From the NCBI GenBank assembly GCA_018675335.1, contig JABGYH010000003.1, positions 62,001 to 126,000 of the forward strand: 64,000 nucleotides of DNA, given 5' to 3'. Below are positions 27,498 through 37,529 of this stretch, piece by piece; position 1 is the stretch's first letter; every line of letters begins with the position of its first letter. The position numbers were made by a program, and so were the translations under genes. The DNA is from Candidatus Woesearchaeota archaeon (GTDB lineage: Archaea; Nanobdellota; Nanobdellia; Woesearchaeales; UBA11576). The notes beneath the pieces are model-generated. The model made no database searches. It was given only the letters and a program-made list of their open reading frames with translations, and was not told the origin of the DNA.

Positions 27498-28727
27498 ATG
27501 ACACACCCAAGAATTGAAACATTAGTAATGCAAGCAGAAATGCAAGCAGAACATAGAAAAACAGACATCGACTTAGGTCATTATACTGAAGAAATGTTTC
27601 CAAGTGTATTTTCTTATTATTTGTGGGAAGAATTAATAACACAAACAGAACGATTATTTGATTTACCTAATTTTTCAATTAATGTTTCAAATAAACATGA
27701 ACGCATATCTAGAATCTCTTTTTGGGACTGGGACAGAATAACTCGAGAGAGTGAAAAAGATTTCGTAGCAGGAAAACCTGTCAAAGTTGATGATGCAATT
27801 CCTGAAGATAAATTTTTAGATTATGCTCTTGCAGTTTTAACAATGCCTCTACCACGAACAAAAGTTGATTTAAATACCCCTGCAGAACAAGGAGATTTAG
27901 TTTTATTATTATCACACCCTGAGCTTACAATATCTTCAAGTAGTTTTGATTTTGATAATAAGGATTCTGATTTAAGAAAAGTATTTGGCAACTTAGGAGT
28001 TTTAGCAACAAAGAAAAAAAGATGGGCTCATCTTGACGATGATCTTCAAGAATATACTTGTCAAGTTACCTTACCTCATAACGTAGACTCTGCAAAACTA
28101 AAACTTCAATATTTAGCACCCGTAACTCCAAAACAATCTGAAGGAACAAAAATAAGAATTGGAGATAAAGTAAAATTTAAAGGACACACATTCAAAACAC
28201 CTCGTCCAGACCCAGACTCATTTCAAGGAGAATTTAATGATGAATTTGATTCTGATTATGAAGACTTAACCGAAGCATATGAAGAAAAAGCAGGAGTTGG
28301 AAGAAAAAGAGGGGGGCACAGAAGACCACCAATTCACAGATCCCAACCACAAATTCAAACAACACCTTCAGAACTTGAAAAAGGACATCACTATTTAGTT
28401 ATTGGTTCAGATTCAAAAGGCGCATATGTGCAAGCAAGTACACGAATAGTATACGTTGAATTAGAACGACTAGAAAAACAACCAGGAATATATGAACCTA
28501 ATGCTGATGAAAATATAAAACTTAGAGAAATTGTTAAAGATTGTGTTCGAACTGTCCTTCACCAAACAGGGCTTATGAGAAAATATGAAACACTACGACA
28601 AGTAATGATTCGTGAAGCAAAAAAAGGTGCAAGCCTACAAGATATAAATCAAGTTATCAAAAAAGCAGGAGCAAATCCTGAAGAAGTCATTAAATGCTGC
28701 GAGGTTTTAACATATGTTAATCGATAA
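27498..28727 (+). CDS. Unrecognised protein of operon A
   Basis: 409 residues, not recognised. Predominantly mixed alpha/beta, with a Lys/Arg/His/Pro-rich break around residues 260-295 (AGVGRKRGGHRRPP) separating an N-terminal part from a C-terminal helical part ending KCCEVLTYVNR. A short beta stretch HHYLVIGSDSKGAYVQ (about 297-312) resembles the small beta units of the triple-repeat proteins but is not convincing. The start follows a TTAAAAAA-repeat spacer without a ribosome binding site. The gene overlaps the next one by 14 bases. Confidence 0.6.
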   Translation: MTHPRIETLVMQAEMQAEHRKTDIDLGHYTEEMFPSVFSYYLWEELITQTERLFDLPNFSINVSNKHERISRISFWDWDRITRESEKDFVAGKPVKVDDAIPEDKFLDYALAVLTMPLPRTKVDLNTPAEQGDLVLLLSHPELTISSSSFDFDNKDSDLRKVFGNLGVLATKKKRWAHLDDDLQEYTCQVTLPHNVDSAKLKLQYLAPVTPKQSEGTKIRIGDKVKFKGHTFKTPRPDPDSFQGEFNDEFDSDYEDLTEAYEEKAGVGRKRGGHRRPPIHRSQPQIQTTPSELEKGHHYLVIGSDSKGAYVQASTRIVYVELERLEKQPGIYEPNADENIKLREIVKDCVRTVLHQTGLMRKYETLRQVMIREAKKGASLQDINQVIKKAGANPEEVIKCCEVLTYVNR

Positions 28728-29646
28728 ACTATCTCACGTAACTGCAGTATTTGAAAAACAAGTCCCATATGTTAGTTATAACTCACTTCCTGACAAAAGC
28801 ATACGAAATAAATTACTCGCATTTTATTTAGTTGAAAATTTACCCGGGAACCAAACAAGATCAGTTCTTTACTCAGCACCATCAGAATCAGGAATTCACA
28901 AAGTTGCAATTATTGATGAACTATATAGATTAACAAAAAAAGGAGTTCATGAACTTCACCTTAAAGAACCTGCTTCAAGAAAATCAAGATGGGAGTACCG
29001 ATTTAAAAAAAAGCTAAAAGAAAAAAAAGAAAAAAAGAAAAAACCAAAAATAACTGATGAATTAGAAGGAGAATCTGATGAAGATTTTGGATTTGCCACA
29101 TTATGGCAAAATAAAAAACGACATCGAACAGGAACAATTTATAGAGGTTCATCCTACGCAAAAACACTACTAGTTTCAGGACTTGCAATTTATAGAGCAA
29201 TGATGGATGAAATGTTACTTTCCCCAATTTTAAGTGGAGAACCAATTAGCACACTTGAAGATGTTTGTTTAACAGAAGATCAAAAAACCGCAGAAGTTAC
29301 ACACTTATTTTCCCACCCATTATTCAAAGATCTAGATCAAGATGCAAATCCCGCGCATGCTGCAGCGTGTTATTTATTATTATTTGCTCAAAAAGATTCT
29401 CAAAAAGATGCAACTGCACAAGCAGAATTTGAAGAATATGAAACAAGAATAACTGCTTCTAAAACAAGCACCGAATTACGACAATTACTCGCATTTAAAA
29501 CATATCATGAAAGAAATGGAACTGAAAAATTAAGAGAACAAAATTTAGAGTTATTAAGAGATTCAAATATTTCAATGGAACAAGCACTCTTACAAGCAAT
29601 AATTAATTGGAACCAAGATATAGTTCTTAGATTGTCACGCAGATGA
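28714..29646 (+). CDS. Unrecognised protein, last gene of operon A
   Basis: 310 residues, not recognised. Starts within the end of the previous gene (14-base overlap). A long lysine/glutamate stretch (about residues 92-115) looks like a charged helix or disordered linker between an N-terminal mixed domain and a C-terminal helical domain. It ends RLSRR. No membrane segment or catalytic motif is visible. After its stop, 83 bases separate it from the convergent end of operon B. Confidence 0.58.
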   Translation: MLIDKLSHVTAVFEKQVPYVSYNSLPDKSIRNKLLAFYLVENLPGNQTRSVLYSAPSESGIHKVAIIDELYRLTKKGVHELHLKEPASRKSRWEYRFKKKLKEKKEKKKKPKITDELEGESDEDFGFATLWQNKKRHRTGTIYRGSSYAKTLLVSGLAIYRAMMDEMLLSPILSGEPISTLEDVCLTEDQKTAEVTHLFSHPLFKDLDQDANPAHAAACYLLLFAQKDSQKDATAQAEFEEYETRITASKTSTELRQLLAFKTYHERNGTEKLREQNLELLRDSNISMEQALLQAIINWNQDIVLRLSRR

Positions 29647-29729
29647 ATAAAACAGATAATAAATACTAAAAACAACACACCAACTAAGAAATAAATAAAA
29701 ATAATGGTGATTTTAATTTTATATTAATT

Positions 29730-30851
29730 CTAACGAAAACTAGTTCCTGTTGCTAACAACATATTACTTGCAGGACTTGATTCTAACTCAGCACGTGGAG
29801 ATTCTGCAAGCTGTTTGGCATAGCAAGCTGTTAAAGATTTAACCAAAGAATCTAAATACTCAATTGGATCATCATCAGTAGTTGCTTTTATTATTGCAAC
29901 TTCAATTACTTCAATTAAATCTGAATCAGATAATAATTCGTTAAGAGAAAATAAACTTTTGGTAAATAATTCTGAATCATACCTTCCCCCACCAGATTCA
30001 GATTTTATTACTTCTCCAAATAACCTAACCGCATAAGGAAAAGTTTTATCCAACCCACTTAATTGTTTTAACCAACTAATTGAATCAGAATACATAAAAT
30101 TAAAATAATCAGATCTTCCAGGAAATCTTTGAATATCTGCTAAATATAAATAAGCAGGAATAATTTCTGGACTTTTTGATAATTCTTTAACTAAAGAAGG
30201 AATTCCAATCATAAATTCTCCACCAGTATGACCATTATTAATATTTCCAAGTAACTCTGCAAAATCACCACAATAAGGTTTGAGAGTAGGATTTTCAAAA
30301 GCTTTAAAAAATTCTTCAACCTGATAACTTTTATAGGGATAATCTCCATCACCTGCATGAAGATTAATTCTTTCTGTTTGAGCTTTCGCTAAACCAAGAA
30401 CAACTTGCCTGGGTTTCTCATGCCACGTAGAAAAATAAGAACCTAACACTCGTGCAATCATATGCTTTCTATTAGCACCTTGACAAACAATGGGCTCACA
30501 CATAGTCTCAATAATGTCTAAATAAAATGAACTATAACCTTCAAAATATTGTACAAACTCAAGCGAATTTGGTTTAGCATGTTTACGAGCAAGCTTTAAT
30601 GCATTTGAAACAATATAAGTTTTATAAAAATTCCATTTCGGAAGTGAACCTGAATCTAAACTTTCATCAGTGGCGTTTTCCCACTCGGCATATCTTCTTT
30701 GTTTTTTGGAAGCCCCAACCGTAAACCAGTCAATTCTAGTTTTATAATCTTTTTCTTCAGTAGCTCTTTTTAGTGCAACATATCTATCATGATGCTCATC
30801 AACAATTGCTTCAATTCTGCTTCCTAAGTCTAAAGAAAACCCCCAAACCAT
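29730..30851 (-). CDS. Unrecognised helical protein, last gene of operon B
   Basis: 373 residues, not recognised. All-helical character throughout. It contains several Cys and His residues (CEPIVCQGANRKH near residue 117) but no zinc motif. It follows the 571-residue helical repeat protein by 130 bases, the largest spacer in the downstream part of the operon, so it may have its own promoter. Its C-terminus (LLATGTSFR) does not carry either shared tail found in the neighbours. Confidence 0.55.
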   Translation of the reverse strand: MVWGFSLDLGSRIEAIVDEHHDRYVALKRATEEKDYKTRIDWFTVGASKKQRRYAEWENATDESLDSGSLPKWNFYKTYIVSNALKLARKHAKPNSLEFVQYFEGYSSFYLDIIETMCEPIVCQGANRKHMIARVLGSYFSTWHEKPRQVVLGLAKAQTERINLHAGDGDYPYKSYQVEEFFKAFENPTLKPYCGDFAELLGNINNGHTGGEFMIGIPSLVKELSKSPEIIPAYLYLADIQRFPGRSDYFNFMYSDSISWLKQLSGLDKTFPYAVRLFGEVIKSESGGGRYDSELFTKSLFSLNELLSDSDLIEVIEVAIIKATTDDDPIEYLDSLVKSLTACYAKQLAESPRAELESSPASNMLLATGTSFR

Positions 30852-30981
30852 AATTTTTAGCTAAACCACTAGGTTTTATAAAACTTATTATCCAGTTTTA
30901 ACCACAGATATTTAAGCAGAATAATTACTCTTATCCACAACAATTATTTCATCCACCACCCATAACGATTACGCATAACAA

Positions 30982-32697
30982 TTATTCATAACATTTTCTT
31001 GCGCCTGAGATTTTACGAATCATATCCCTAACAGTTATTGTTTTTGCAGCTAATTTATCAACCGATTCTGCAGAATAACTAGTTTTAGGTTTTGATCTTG
31101 CAGGAGATTTGGATTTTTTTCGCCTATCAACTCCAGCAGACCTTGGTGAAGAATAAGTAGAGGTCCCTAATGGACGTCCAAATCCTGCTTGTTCTGCACG
31201 ATGCATATTGGCTAACATTTCTTCCATATCATGAGACATGTGTCTGGGTGGATGAACATAAGTCGCATCAGGTTCTGATTCAGATTTAGCGCAATCATCA
31301 GGACTAGCTTGATCATATTTTGGTTTTACAACTAATACTAATGGTTCTGATTTTTCTTGAGTGTCACCACCTGAAGTTTGAGTATTTGAATGATCTAAAT
31401 CTTCTTCACCAGATAAAAGACCATCCAGCCGAGCCGCATAATTTGACGCGGCTGGTTGGTTGTTACGGGCTGCAACAAGTGATGGAGTGCGAACAATAGT
31501 TTTATGACTCGGAGTTTTAGGACCTGACTTTATAGGAATTGACTTTGTTGAAATTTGAGTTACAGATTTAACTTGATCAACTCCACTATTTGGATCTGAA
31601 AAATCTTGATAATAATTTTTAAGTGCATGAACTGCTAAACATAATCGTTCTGCATCCTTAGCACCCGCAATATTTGAACTATCATAAAATAAAATCCTCG
31701 CAGATTTAACTAACAAATATTCCGCGGAACGAGTAAGTCCAGTTTCAGATACAAGGCCGCAAGATATTGCTGCACGTTCGTATGCTTTCGCAATTTTATC
31801 TGCATTTCCTGAATGAACATACATATTTTCGATAACTGGCAAAACAGTCGCAACCAATTCTTCAACAGGTAATTTATGAGGTGATGAACTCGATATAGGA
31901 TTTGCCAAACACTTCCACAAAATATCTAATGCTTGACTTGCCTTTTCAAATGCTTGTCTTGAAAATTGATGCTCGTATAATTTTACTGCAGCTTCTGCAT
32001 AAAATCCTGCAACACGAATATCGCAATCAGTAGTAATCCCCAATCTTCTTTTTCGTCTATCAATATTGTGTTTAATATCCTCATATGCATTAATTGACCA
32101 ATACTTTTCAATTAACGGTTTGGACTCAAAAATCGCTCCAATTAAATCACCACTAAAATCAGTGTTTAAAACATCCATAGTTTTAACTGGAGTTAACACT
32201 AAATCTTTTTCATCAAATCCTGCAACTCTCGTCAAGGAATGTCTTAATTGAGTTTCATCAAAAGATAATCCCGACAATGAATAAAACTTAAATGCACTTA
32301 ATAAAAGATTATTTCGCTCAGTTCTTCTTTGATCCATCTCACCCATGGTAAAAATTCCATCTCTTCGATCATTTGAAATCTTACCCTGCACTGAATGAAA
32401 TAATTTTGCTAATTCAAAATATTTTTTTTCTAAAATAAATAACGGCTGAATCATTTTTAAAACATAATTAATTGATTCGAATGATCTTAAGCGCCGATTA
32501 TCATGATCTTTAATAACATCACTTAATAAATCACTACTAATTTTTAATGCCGAACTTGGAGATCCTGCTGCTTGGAGAGCATAAGCTGATTCAAGCGCGG
32601 TATCAATTGCACCCATACTTGAACTAAAATTACCACCATGACGAGATTTTTTAGAACGAAAATCCCATTTTAAAACCATAACTTCTAATAGACTCAT
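30982..32697 (-). CDS. Helical repeat (TPR-like) protein, paralogue of the next gene
   Basis: About 571 residues from the ATG at 32697 (ribosome-binding GGTG just upstream; the paralogue starts with the same M-S-L). The N-terminal 330 residues are repeated helical pairs (for example YFELAKLFHSV and ARILFYDSSNIAGAKDA), compatible with TPR-like structure. The middle is Ser/Pro/Glu-rich and probably disordered. The last residues ITVRDMIRKISGARKCYE share D-M-I-x-K-I-x-G-A-x-K-x-Y with the neighbouring 32764 product. The order and paralogy suggest duplication within operon B. The function is unknown. Confidence 0.62.
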   Translation of the reverse strand: MSLLEVMVLKWDFRSKKSRHGGNFSSSMGAIDTALESAYALQAAGSPSSALKISSDLLSDVIKDHDNRRLRSFESINYVLKMIQPLFILEKKYFELAKLFHSVQGKISNDRRDGIFTMGEMDQRRTERNNLLLSAFKFYSLSGLSFDETQLRHSLTRVAGFDEKDLVLTPVKTMDVLNTDFSGDLIGAIFESKPLIEKYWSINAYEDIKHNIDRRKRRLGITTDCDIRVAGFYAEAAVKLYEHQFSRQAFEKASQALDILWKCLANPISSSSPHKLPVEELVATVLPVIENMYVHSGNADKIAKAYERAAISCGLVSETGLTRSAEYLLVKSARILFYDSSNIAGAKDAERLCLAVHALKNYYQDFSDPNSGVDQVKSVTQISTKSIPIKSGPKTPSHKTIVRTPSLVAARNNQPAASNYAARLDGLLSGEEDLDHSNTQTSGGDTQEKSEPLVLVVKPKYDQASPDDCAKSESEPDATYVHPPRHMSHDMEEMLANMHRAEQAGFGRPLGTSTYSSPRSAGVDRRKKSKSPARSKPKTSYSAESVDKLAAKTITVRDMIRKISGARKCYE

Positions 32698-32763
32698 TCT
32701 CAACACCTTTGAAATAATTTGAAAAAAATTAAAATAAATTAAAATAAATTGAATTAAATTGAA

Positions 32764-34074
32764 TTAAATTTGTGCTACAGGCGAATCATCATTTGGTTCT
32801 TGACTCGCATACTGTTTTTTTGCACCTGCAATTTTTCCAATCATATCACCCACAAAAACTTCTTTTGGAAGTTCAATTTGTTTAGGCGCAACATATTGAG
32901 GCGCGAATGATCTCACATTACCGCCTTGAGTTGTTGTTGATGGTTTTGCAACTCCCATTAATTCGGCTAATCTTTCGTCACCTGCTGCTTTTTTTCGAAT
33001 ATCATTTTGTTTAGGATAAAAATAATTTAAAATTGCAATTTTATCATTAATTTTTTCTGCTTGATAATCATTATTTGCACAACTATAAAACTGCGCAGCA
33101 TTAGCTAAGAAAAATTCTGAACTAACAGAAAATTCTCCTCTCACAACTACTCCAACATCAACTGCGCATTGCTCACACAATTTAGCCATCGTCGTGTAAT
33201 CTCCCTCTGCAAAGAAAATATTACCTACTTCCCTAAAATAATAAGATAGTTTATTTTCTAATACTCTTAGAGACATCACATCACCCAAATTTTTTCTTGC
33301 AGTGTTAACTGTTTTTTTTGCGTAATGCTTAGCAGTACCTGTTGCATTAATAGCATAAAATTTATCTGCTGCTTCCAAATACAAATCTTCATTCGCTCTC
33401 GAACTAAAAATCTTTTTTAATCCGAGCATCAATCTCACTCCCAAATACTTAAATGGATGAATTCCTTCCGATTTTGAAATATTAATATCCAAAAGAGATG
33501 GACGCGAATACATAGATCCAATTTCTCCAAAGGATTTAGACTCAAAAACCACATCTGAAGAAGGCACAAATATTTCTTCATGAGAAATTCCAAATTCAGA
33601 TTCTAATCTTTTTTTAATCTTACTTGCCTTTTTTTCTTTTCCAGCCAAAGTATAAAACTGAAATGATTCCAACAATAAACTCCTACAAGTTTTGGACTCT
33701 GCTTCAGTTAATGCTCGTTTTTGACTTGAATATGTGTGATTTTTAGCTTTACTTTCTATTTTTTCTACCGCAAGTTCGCAAAGTTTAGCCAATGATTTAT
33801 ATTTACCCTCAAAAATAAATACATCACGCACAGAATCTAGCGCTCGCATAATTGTAGTTGGATCTTGATAACCATTCCACAAATAATCATCAGCAACACG
33901 TTTAACTAAACCTTTGGATAAACTAATTGCCCTCCAAGCACTACCAATAGTTCGAAAACCCTCGATAACCTGAACAGTTTTTTCAAGATCTTTTTCTTGT
34001 TTTCGCGGATATGTGAAATCACTTTTTAATTTATGATATTCCCATTCTAATTCTAAATGTTCTACTAAACTCAT
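32764..34074 (-). CDS. Helical repeat (TPR-like) protein, shorter paralogue
   Basis: About 436 residues from the ATG at 34074, preceded by AGGTGATAAAA. The start MSLVEHLELEWEY aligns with MSLLEVMVLKWDF of the 30982 protein. Helical pairs run through residues 30-360 (YKSLAKLCELAVEKIE, LEAADKFYAINATG, DYTTMAKLCEQCA). The C-terminus VFVGDMIGKIAGAKKQY shares the D-M-I-x-K-I-x-G-A-x-K-x-Y tail, followed by about 12 further residues. It lacks the long disordered middle of its paralogue. Confidence 0.62.
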   Translation of the reverse strand: MSLVEHLELEWEYHKLKSDFTYPRKQEKDLEKTVQVIEGFRTIGSAWRAISLSKGLVKRVADDYLWNGYQDPTTIMRALDSVRDVFIFEGKYKSLAKLCELAVEKIESKAKNHTYSSQKRALTEAESKTCRSLLLESFQFYTLAGKEKKASKIKKRLESEFGISHEEIFVPSSDVVFESKSFGEIGSMYSRPSLLDINISKSEGIHPFKYLGVRLMLGLKKIFSSRANEDLYLEAADKFYAINATGTAKHYAKKTVNTARKNLGDVMSLRVLENKLSYYFREVGNIFFAEGDYTTMAKLCEQCAVDVGVVVRGEFSVSSEFFLANAAQFYSCANNDYQAEKINDKIAILNYFYPKQNDIRKKAAGDERLAELMGVAKPSTTTQGGNVRSFAPQYVAPKQIELPKEVFVGDMIGKIAGAKKQYASQEPNDDSPVAQI

Positions 34075-34095
34075 TTTTATCACCTATACAGATAT

Positions 34096-35001
34096 TTACA
34101 AAAATGTATCTCTCCTTCTTGAAACTTGATTTATAAAAACTTGATATGAATGCGCTAAATTATTTGTCGACCCTTCAAGTAAATCATTAAAATAATTTTT
34201 AAGACGCGAATGTGCTGCTGTAGCTCTTTTATTTTTCATAATTTTATTTTTTTGAGTTTTTAATGAAGCAATAGTTAATGAATATAATTTGTTTAATTTA
34301 TTAGGCGTATCTTTTCTAATTTCATTAAGATAAAAAATTATTTTTGATGAATCTTCACTCACAATTTTGCTCAAGTAATTCGATAAAATAAAATCCCCTT
34401 TCATGATTGCGTCTTTTCCTTTTTTTAATTGAGCACAATAATAATTCAAAGATTTGTAGTGAGGGCTATGAATTACTGAGTCAACTTTTGAATCGATAAA
34501 CTCATTTGCTTTTTGAAATCCTTTTTTTATGTATTGATATGCATGATATGGAGCTGAGACAATCGCACTACCTAATGCTTTAACTTCAGGTTTTCTTCGA
34601 GAAATTTTTAATTGTAAAGCTCTCCTCCCCGCAAATCCTTCCATATACATCCCCCAATACGCCATTTTACCAATCAATTCCAATAATGGTCCTGCAAACA
34701 TACTGCCCACAAATAAAGGTATTGCAAAACCTATTTCAACGTAAGGAGCTATTCTAAAAGTTCTGTCCACTTCTCGTTCAAAATCTCCGCCAAAATGTTT
34801 TTCATGATATTTTTTTTGATAATCCCAAGGCATTTGACCTGCAATACCATAACGAAAAAAAACAGTTTTTTCAAATCGATTCCAACTACGCCCAAGTCTA
34901 TTAGTTATATCCTTAACAGTAGCTTGAACTTTTCCTAATTCTTTTATTGGCACGTCCCTGCCTTGAATTTCATTTTGAATCATTTGTTCTAAATCAACCA
35001 T
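34096..35001 (-). CDS. Membrane protein with shared C-terminal R-x-D-T-F-L tail
   Basis: About 301 residues from the ATG at 35001. An ATG at 35034 is possible, but only the 35001 start aligns (MVDLEQMIQNEI) with the paralogue (MSDLEELIEGEV) and it avoids overlap. Hydrophobic stretch at about 95-125 (IGFAIPLFVGSMFAGPLLELIG), then helical C-terminal half with KIIFYLNEIRKDTPNKLNKLYSL, paired with KTVFYLNELKTCAPDQLKKIYSL in the 35018 product. It ends QVSRRRDTFL, matching the tails of the products at 35018 and 39005. Confidence 0.65.
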   Translation of the reverse strand: MVDLEQMIQNEIQGRDVPIKELGKVQATVKDITNRLGRSWNRFEKTVFFRYGIAGQMPWDYQKKYHEKHFGGDFEREVDRTFRIAPYVEIGFAIPLFVGSMFAGPLLELIGKMAYWGMYMEGFAGRRALQLKISRRKPEVKALGSAIVSAPYHAYQYIKKGFQKANEFIDSKVDSVIHSPHYKSLNYYCAQLKKGKDAIMKGDFILSNYLSKIVSEDSSKIIFYLNEIRKDTPNKLNKLYSLTIASLKTQKNKIMKNKRATAAHSRLKNYFNDLLEGSTNNLAHSYQVFINQVSRRRDTFL

Positions 35002-35017
35002 ATTTCTCGCCCGTAAC

Positions 35018-35911
35018 TTAAAGATAGGTGTCACGCCTTGTTGTTGCTCGCCTCACCAACTGATTAAATCGGTTTTCTATTTTTACACCAACACCATCTT
35101 TTATTTCACCAAACTCTTTACGAATTTTTTCATATATTAAATTTAATTTTTTGTAATGTTTTGCTTTTGTTCTTTTTTCATATTTTAATCCCGCTAAAGC
35201 TAATGAATAAATTTTTTTTAATTGGTCAGGTGCACAAGTTTTTAATTCATTCAAATAAAAAACTGTTTTTACTCCCCCTCCAATAATTTTTTCCAAATAA
35301 ATATCTGCTAATTTTTTAATCCCATCATCTAAGCTTTGTTTTAAATTACTAGATTTGAAATATTTTTTTAAATCAGATATTTTATCTTCTGCTAAAACAA
35401 TTGATGCAACATCAGAATAAGTTTGACGTGCACGATTAATTGCAGTCTCTTTTTTTTGCGCAAAATAATTTTTAACTGAATTATAAGCACGTGAAATTCC
35501 CACCACAGGAAAACCTACTGTTAACATAATTGCTGCTGATGGAAGACCAACAACAAAACTACCAACTGGTCGTGTATACCCTTCACCCAAATCTGAAGAG
35601 ATTGCTTTTCTAATTCCTGATTCTACAACCATTAATCCCCCTGGAATTGCTAAATACCAAAGACCAGGAATAATTGCCGCACCACACAACCCAATACCTG
35701 CAACTAATTCAGTTATACCATGAATAGTGTTAAGTTGATATGCTTCATTACGATTAATATCTTGACTATCCACCAATATATCTCTCGGCATCCAACCAAG
35801 ACCAATCGCAGTTCCCCATTTAATTATGGCCGAACCTACTAGCGTCTCTGAAAACTTTTTTCTAGGCACCTGCCTTACTTCCCCTTCAATTAATTCTTCT
35901 AAATCTGACAT
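35018..35911 (-). CDS. Membrane protein with shared C-terminal R-x-D-T-Y-L tail
   Basis: 297 residues. Two hydrophobic segments at about 54-78 (LVAGIGLCGAAIIPGLWYLAI) and 101-122 (VVGLPSAAIMLTVGFPVVG) indicate membrane insertion. The C-terminal half is helical and cytoplasmic-looking. The tail RRATTRRDTYL matches the neighbouring paralogue. Pairing in sequence and genomic order suggests the two form one heteromeric membrane component of the island. The gene lies 16 bases upstream of its paralogue. Confidence 0.65.
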   Translation of the reverse strand: MSDLEELIEGEVRQVPRKKFSETLVGSAIIKWGTAIGLGWMPRDILVDSQDINRNEAYQLNTIHGITELVAGIGLCGAAIIPGLWYLAIPGGLMVVESGIRKAISSDLGEGYTRPVGSFVVGLPSAAIMLTVGFPVVGISRAYNSVKNYFAQKKETAINRARQTYSDVASIVLAEDKISDLKKYFKSSNLKQSLDDGIKKLADIYLEKIIGGGVKTVFYLNELKTCAPDQLKKIYSLALAGLKYEKRTKAKHYKKLNLIYEKIRKEFGEIKDGVGVKIENRFNQLVRRATTRRDTYL

Positions 35912-36038
35912 TTTTCATCACTTTATTTTTCTTTTTTATTTCTTCATTGATTCTTTTTTGAGTAGTTTGTTATTTTTATTTGATTATTTTTTGATTTTTT
36001 TTTGATAAAAATTTTAATTAAATTTGATTAAAAAATGT

Positions 36039-37499
36039 TTAATCATAATTAGTCATAAGATTAGTTGGTTCTAACCCCTGTCGCTCCATTTCAGATTTTG
36101 AAATCTCACGATGTCTAAACGTTTTTGGCAAATAATGCCAATGAGATCCCTCCAATGCTTTTCCTAGTCCTGTCAGTAAAACATTTCTCGCAGTTTCTAA
36201 ATAACTAATTGCTAATGCCTTGCTAGTACTGTTATCAATAAAACGATCACTTTGATCTAAACAAATACGTTGCATTCGACCTTTACCTTGAACAAACTTA
36301 TGTTCATACTTTTCAATAATTACTGGATGATCAAGATGAACTCCACGATGAGTCTTACTAACTCGAACACCAACATGACATGCATCAAACTTGAAATATT
36401 TCTTAGTAGTTCTATGATACAAAACATGCTCGGGAACTGCCATTGTTAAATAATGCTCTCCACTCACAACTTGAATTCCAACACCATGCGGAATTTCATA
36501 AGAACCTCCAGATTCAACAGCAGTAAGCACATCTTGAAACAACTTTCTTCGTTTTACACCTTTAAGCTGAGCAAACTTTTCAACACTTCCTTGAATTGCA
36601 CTAACTTGCCACCCAGTTTTTAATTGTTTAATCAATTCAGATTCAAATGTTTCAACATCACTTACAAGTTCAACACCATATTTTCTACCACCAACTGCTA
36701 ACTCAACAAAATCAGTTCCAGGTTCTTGGTGAAGAACATAAACTCCCCCATTAAAAATCATAAAATTTTTTGATCCAACTAACTCTTGAATTAGTTTGAC
36801 ATTTTTTGATGGTGCTTTTACAACTACATCTTTTTCTCTAGTATAAAATGATTCAACTGCATGTTCAATTCCCCCTGCATGATCAGTACCTGCAAGTTGC
36901 TTTGTCAACTCACCAATATAATCTTCAATAATATCTAAATTATCCCCCAAATCTGCAACAGTTTCAATTCTACCTGAATCTCCAACTAGTTCTGCGAAAC
37001 GTTCGTCATCTGCAATCCCTACCATTCCTAAATAATGTGAAAAGATTTGATTAACTACAAAATCCAGAACTTGATTTTGTTTTATTCTATCACTAACATC
37101 TTCTACATTGAATTCTTTAGCTAATAACTCATCAACAAATCCTTCACCCCATGAACTAATAACTTCGCTGTTAATAACTCTGTAAAGATCAATCATACCT
37201 TCAAGAGATTCAGATTCAATTAACTCATATTGTCTACCTGCAAAAGATAATCTATCTGAAACTGCGTTAAGTTTTGACTTTGGAACTGCAGGAACATAAC
37301 TTTGTTGACCAATAACTACTAAACATCCCTCACTACCAATTTCATAAAATAAAGATCTGGGAATTTCGTAATCAAGTGCACCTTTAGCACCTTTTTTTCT
37401 TAATCTTCGAATAGGAGCTTTAGATTTTCTTTTTGGCAGAGCATCATCTACAGGTTCTGTTTTTGTACCTCCAAAAAATCTGTCTAAATCATCATGCAT
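36039..37499 (-). CDS. Triple-repeat protein with E2-like cysteine (operon B, downstream copy)
   Basis: About 486 residues from the ATG at 37499; the next ATG upstream (37511) is out of register with the GGTGATTATA ribosome binding site. Start MHDDLDRFF matches MSEDNLDRFF of the 37530 protein. Three beta-rich repeats: GCLVVIGQQSYVPAV, FMIFNGGVYVLHQ and GVGIQVVSGEHYLTMAV, each followed by a G-x-x-Y unit, with helical linkers (LDFVVNQIFSHYLG). The C-terminal part contains MQRICLDQS, echoing the I-C-L-D active site of E2 enzymes, and ends GLEPTNLMTNYD. The E2 relation is a structural hypothesis. Confidence 0.62.
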   Translation of the reverse strand: MHDDLDRFFGGTKTEPVDDALPKRKSKAPIRRLRKKGAKGALDYEIPRSLFYEIGSEGCLVVIGQQSYVPAVPKSKLNAVSDRLSFAGRQYELIESESLEGMIDLYRVINSEVISSWGEGFVDELLAKEFNVEDVSDRIKQNQVLDFVVNQIFSHYLGMVGIADDERFAELVGDSGRIETVADLGDNLDIIEDYIGELTKQLAGTDHAGGIEHAVESFYTREKDVVVKAPSKNVKLIQELVGSKNFMIFNGGVYVLHQEPGTDFVELAVGGRKYGVELVSDVETFESELIKQLKTGWQVSAIQGSVEKFAQLKGVKRRKLFQDVLTAVESGGSYEIPHGVGIQVVSGEHYLTMAVPEHVLYHRTTKKYFKFDACHVGVRVSKTHRGVHLDHPVIIEKYEHKFVQGKGRMQRICLDQSDRFIDNSTSKALAISYLETARNVLLTGLGKALEGSHWHYLPKTFRHREISKSEMERQGLEPTNLMTNYD

Positions 37500-37529
37500 T
37501 ATAATCACCAATTAAAATTTTAAATTCAA

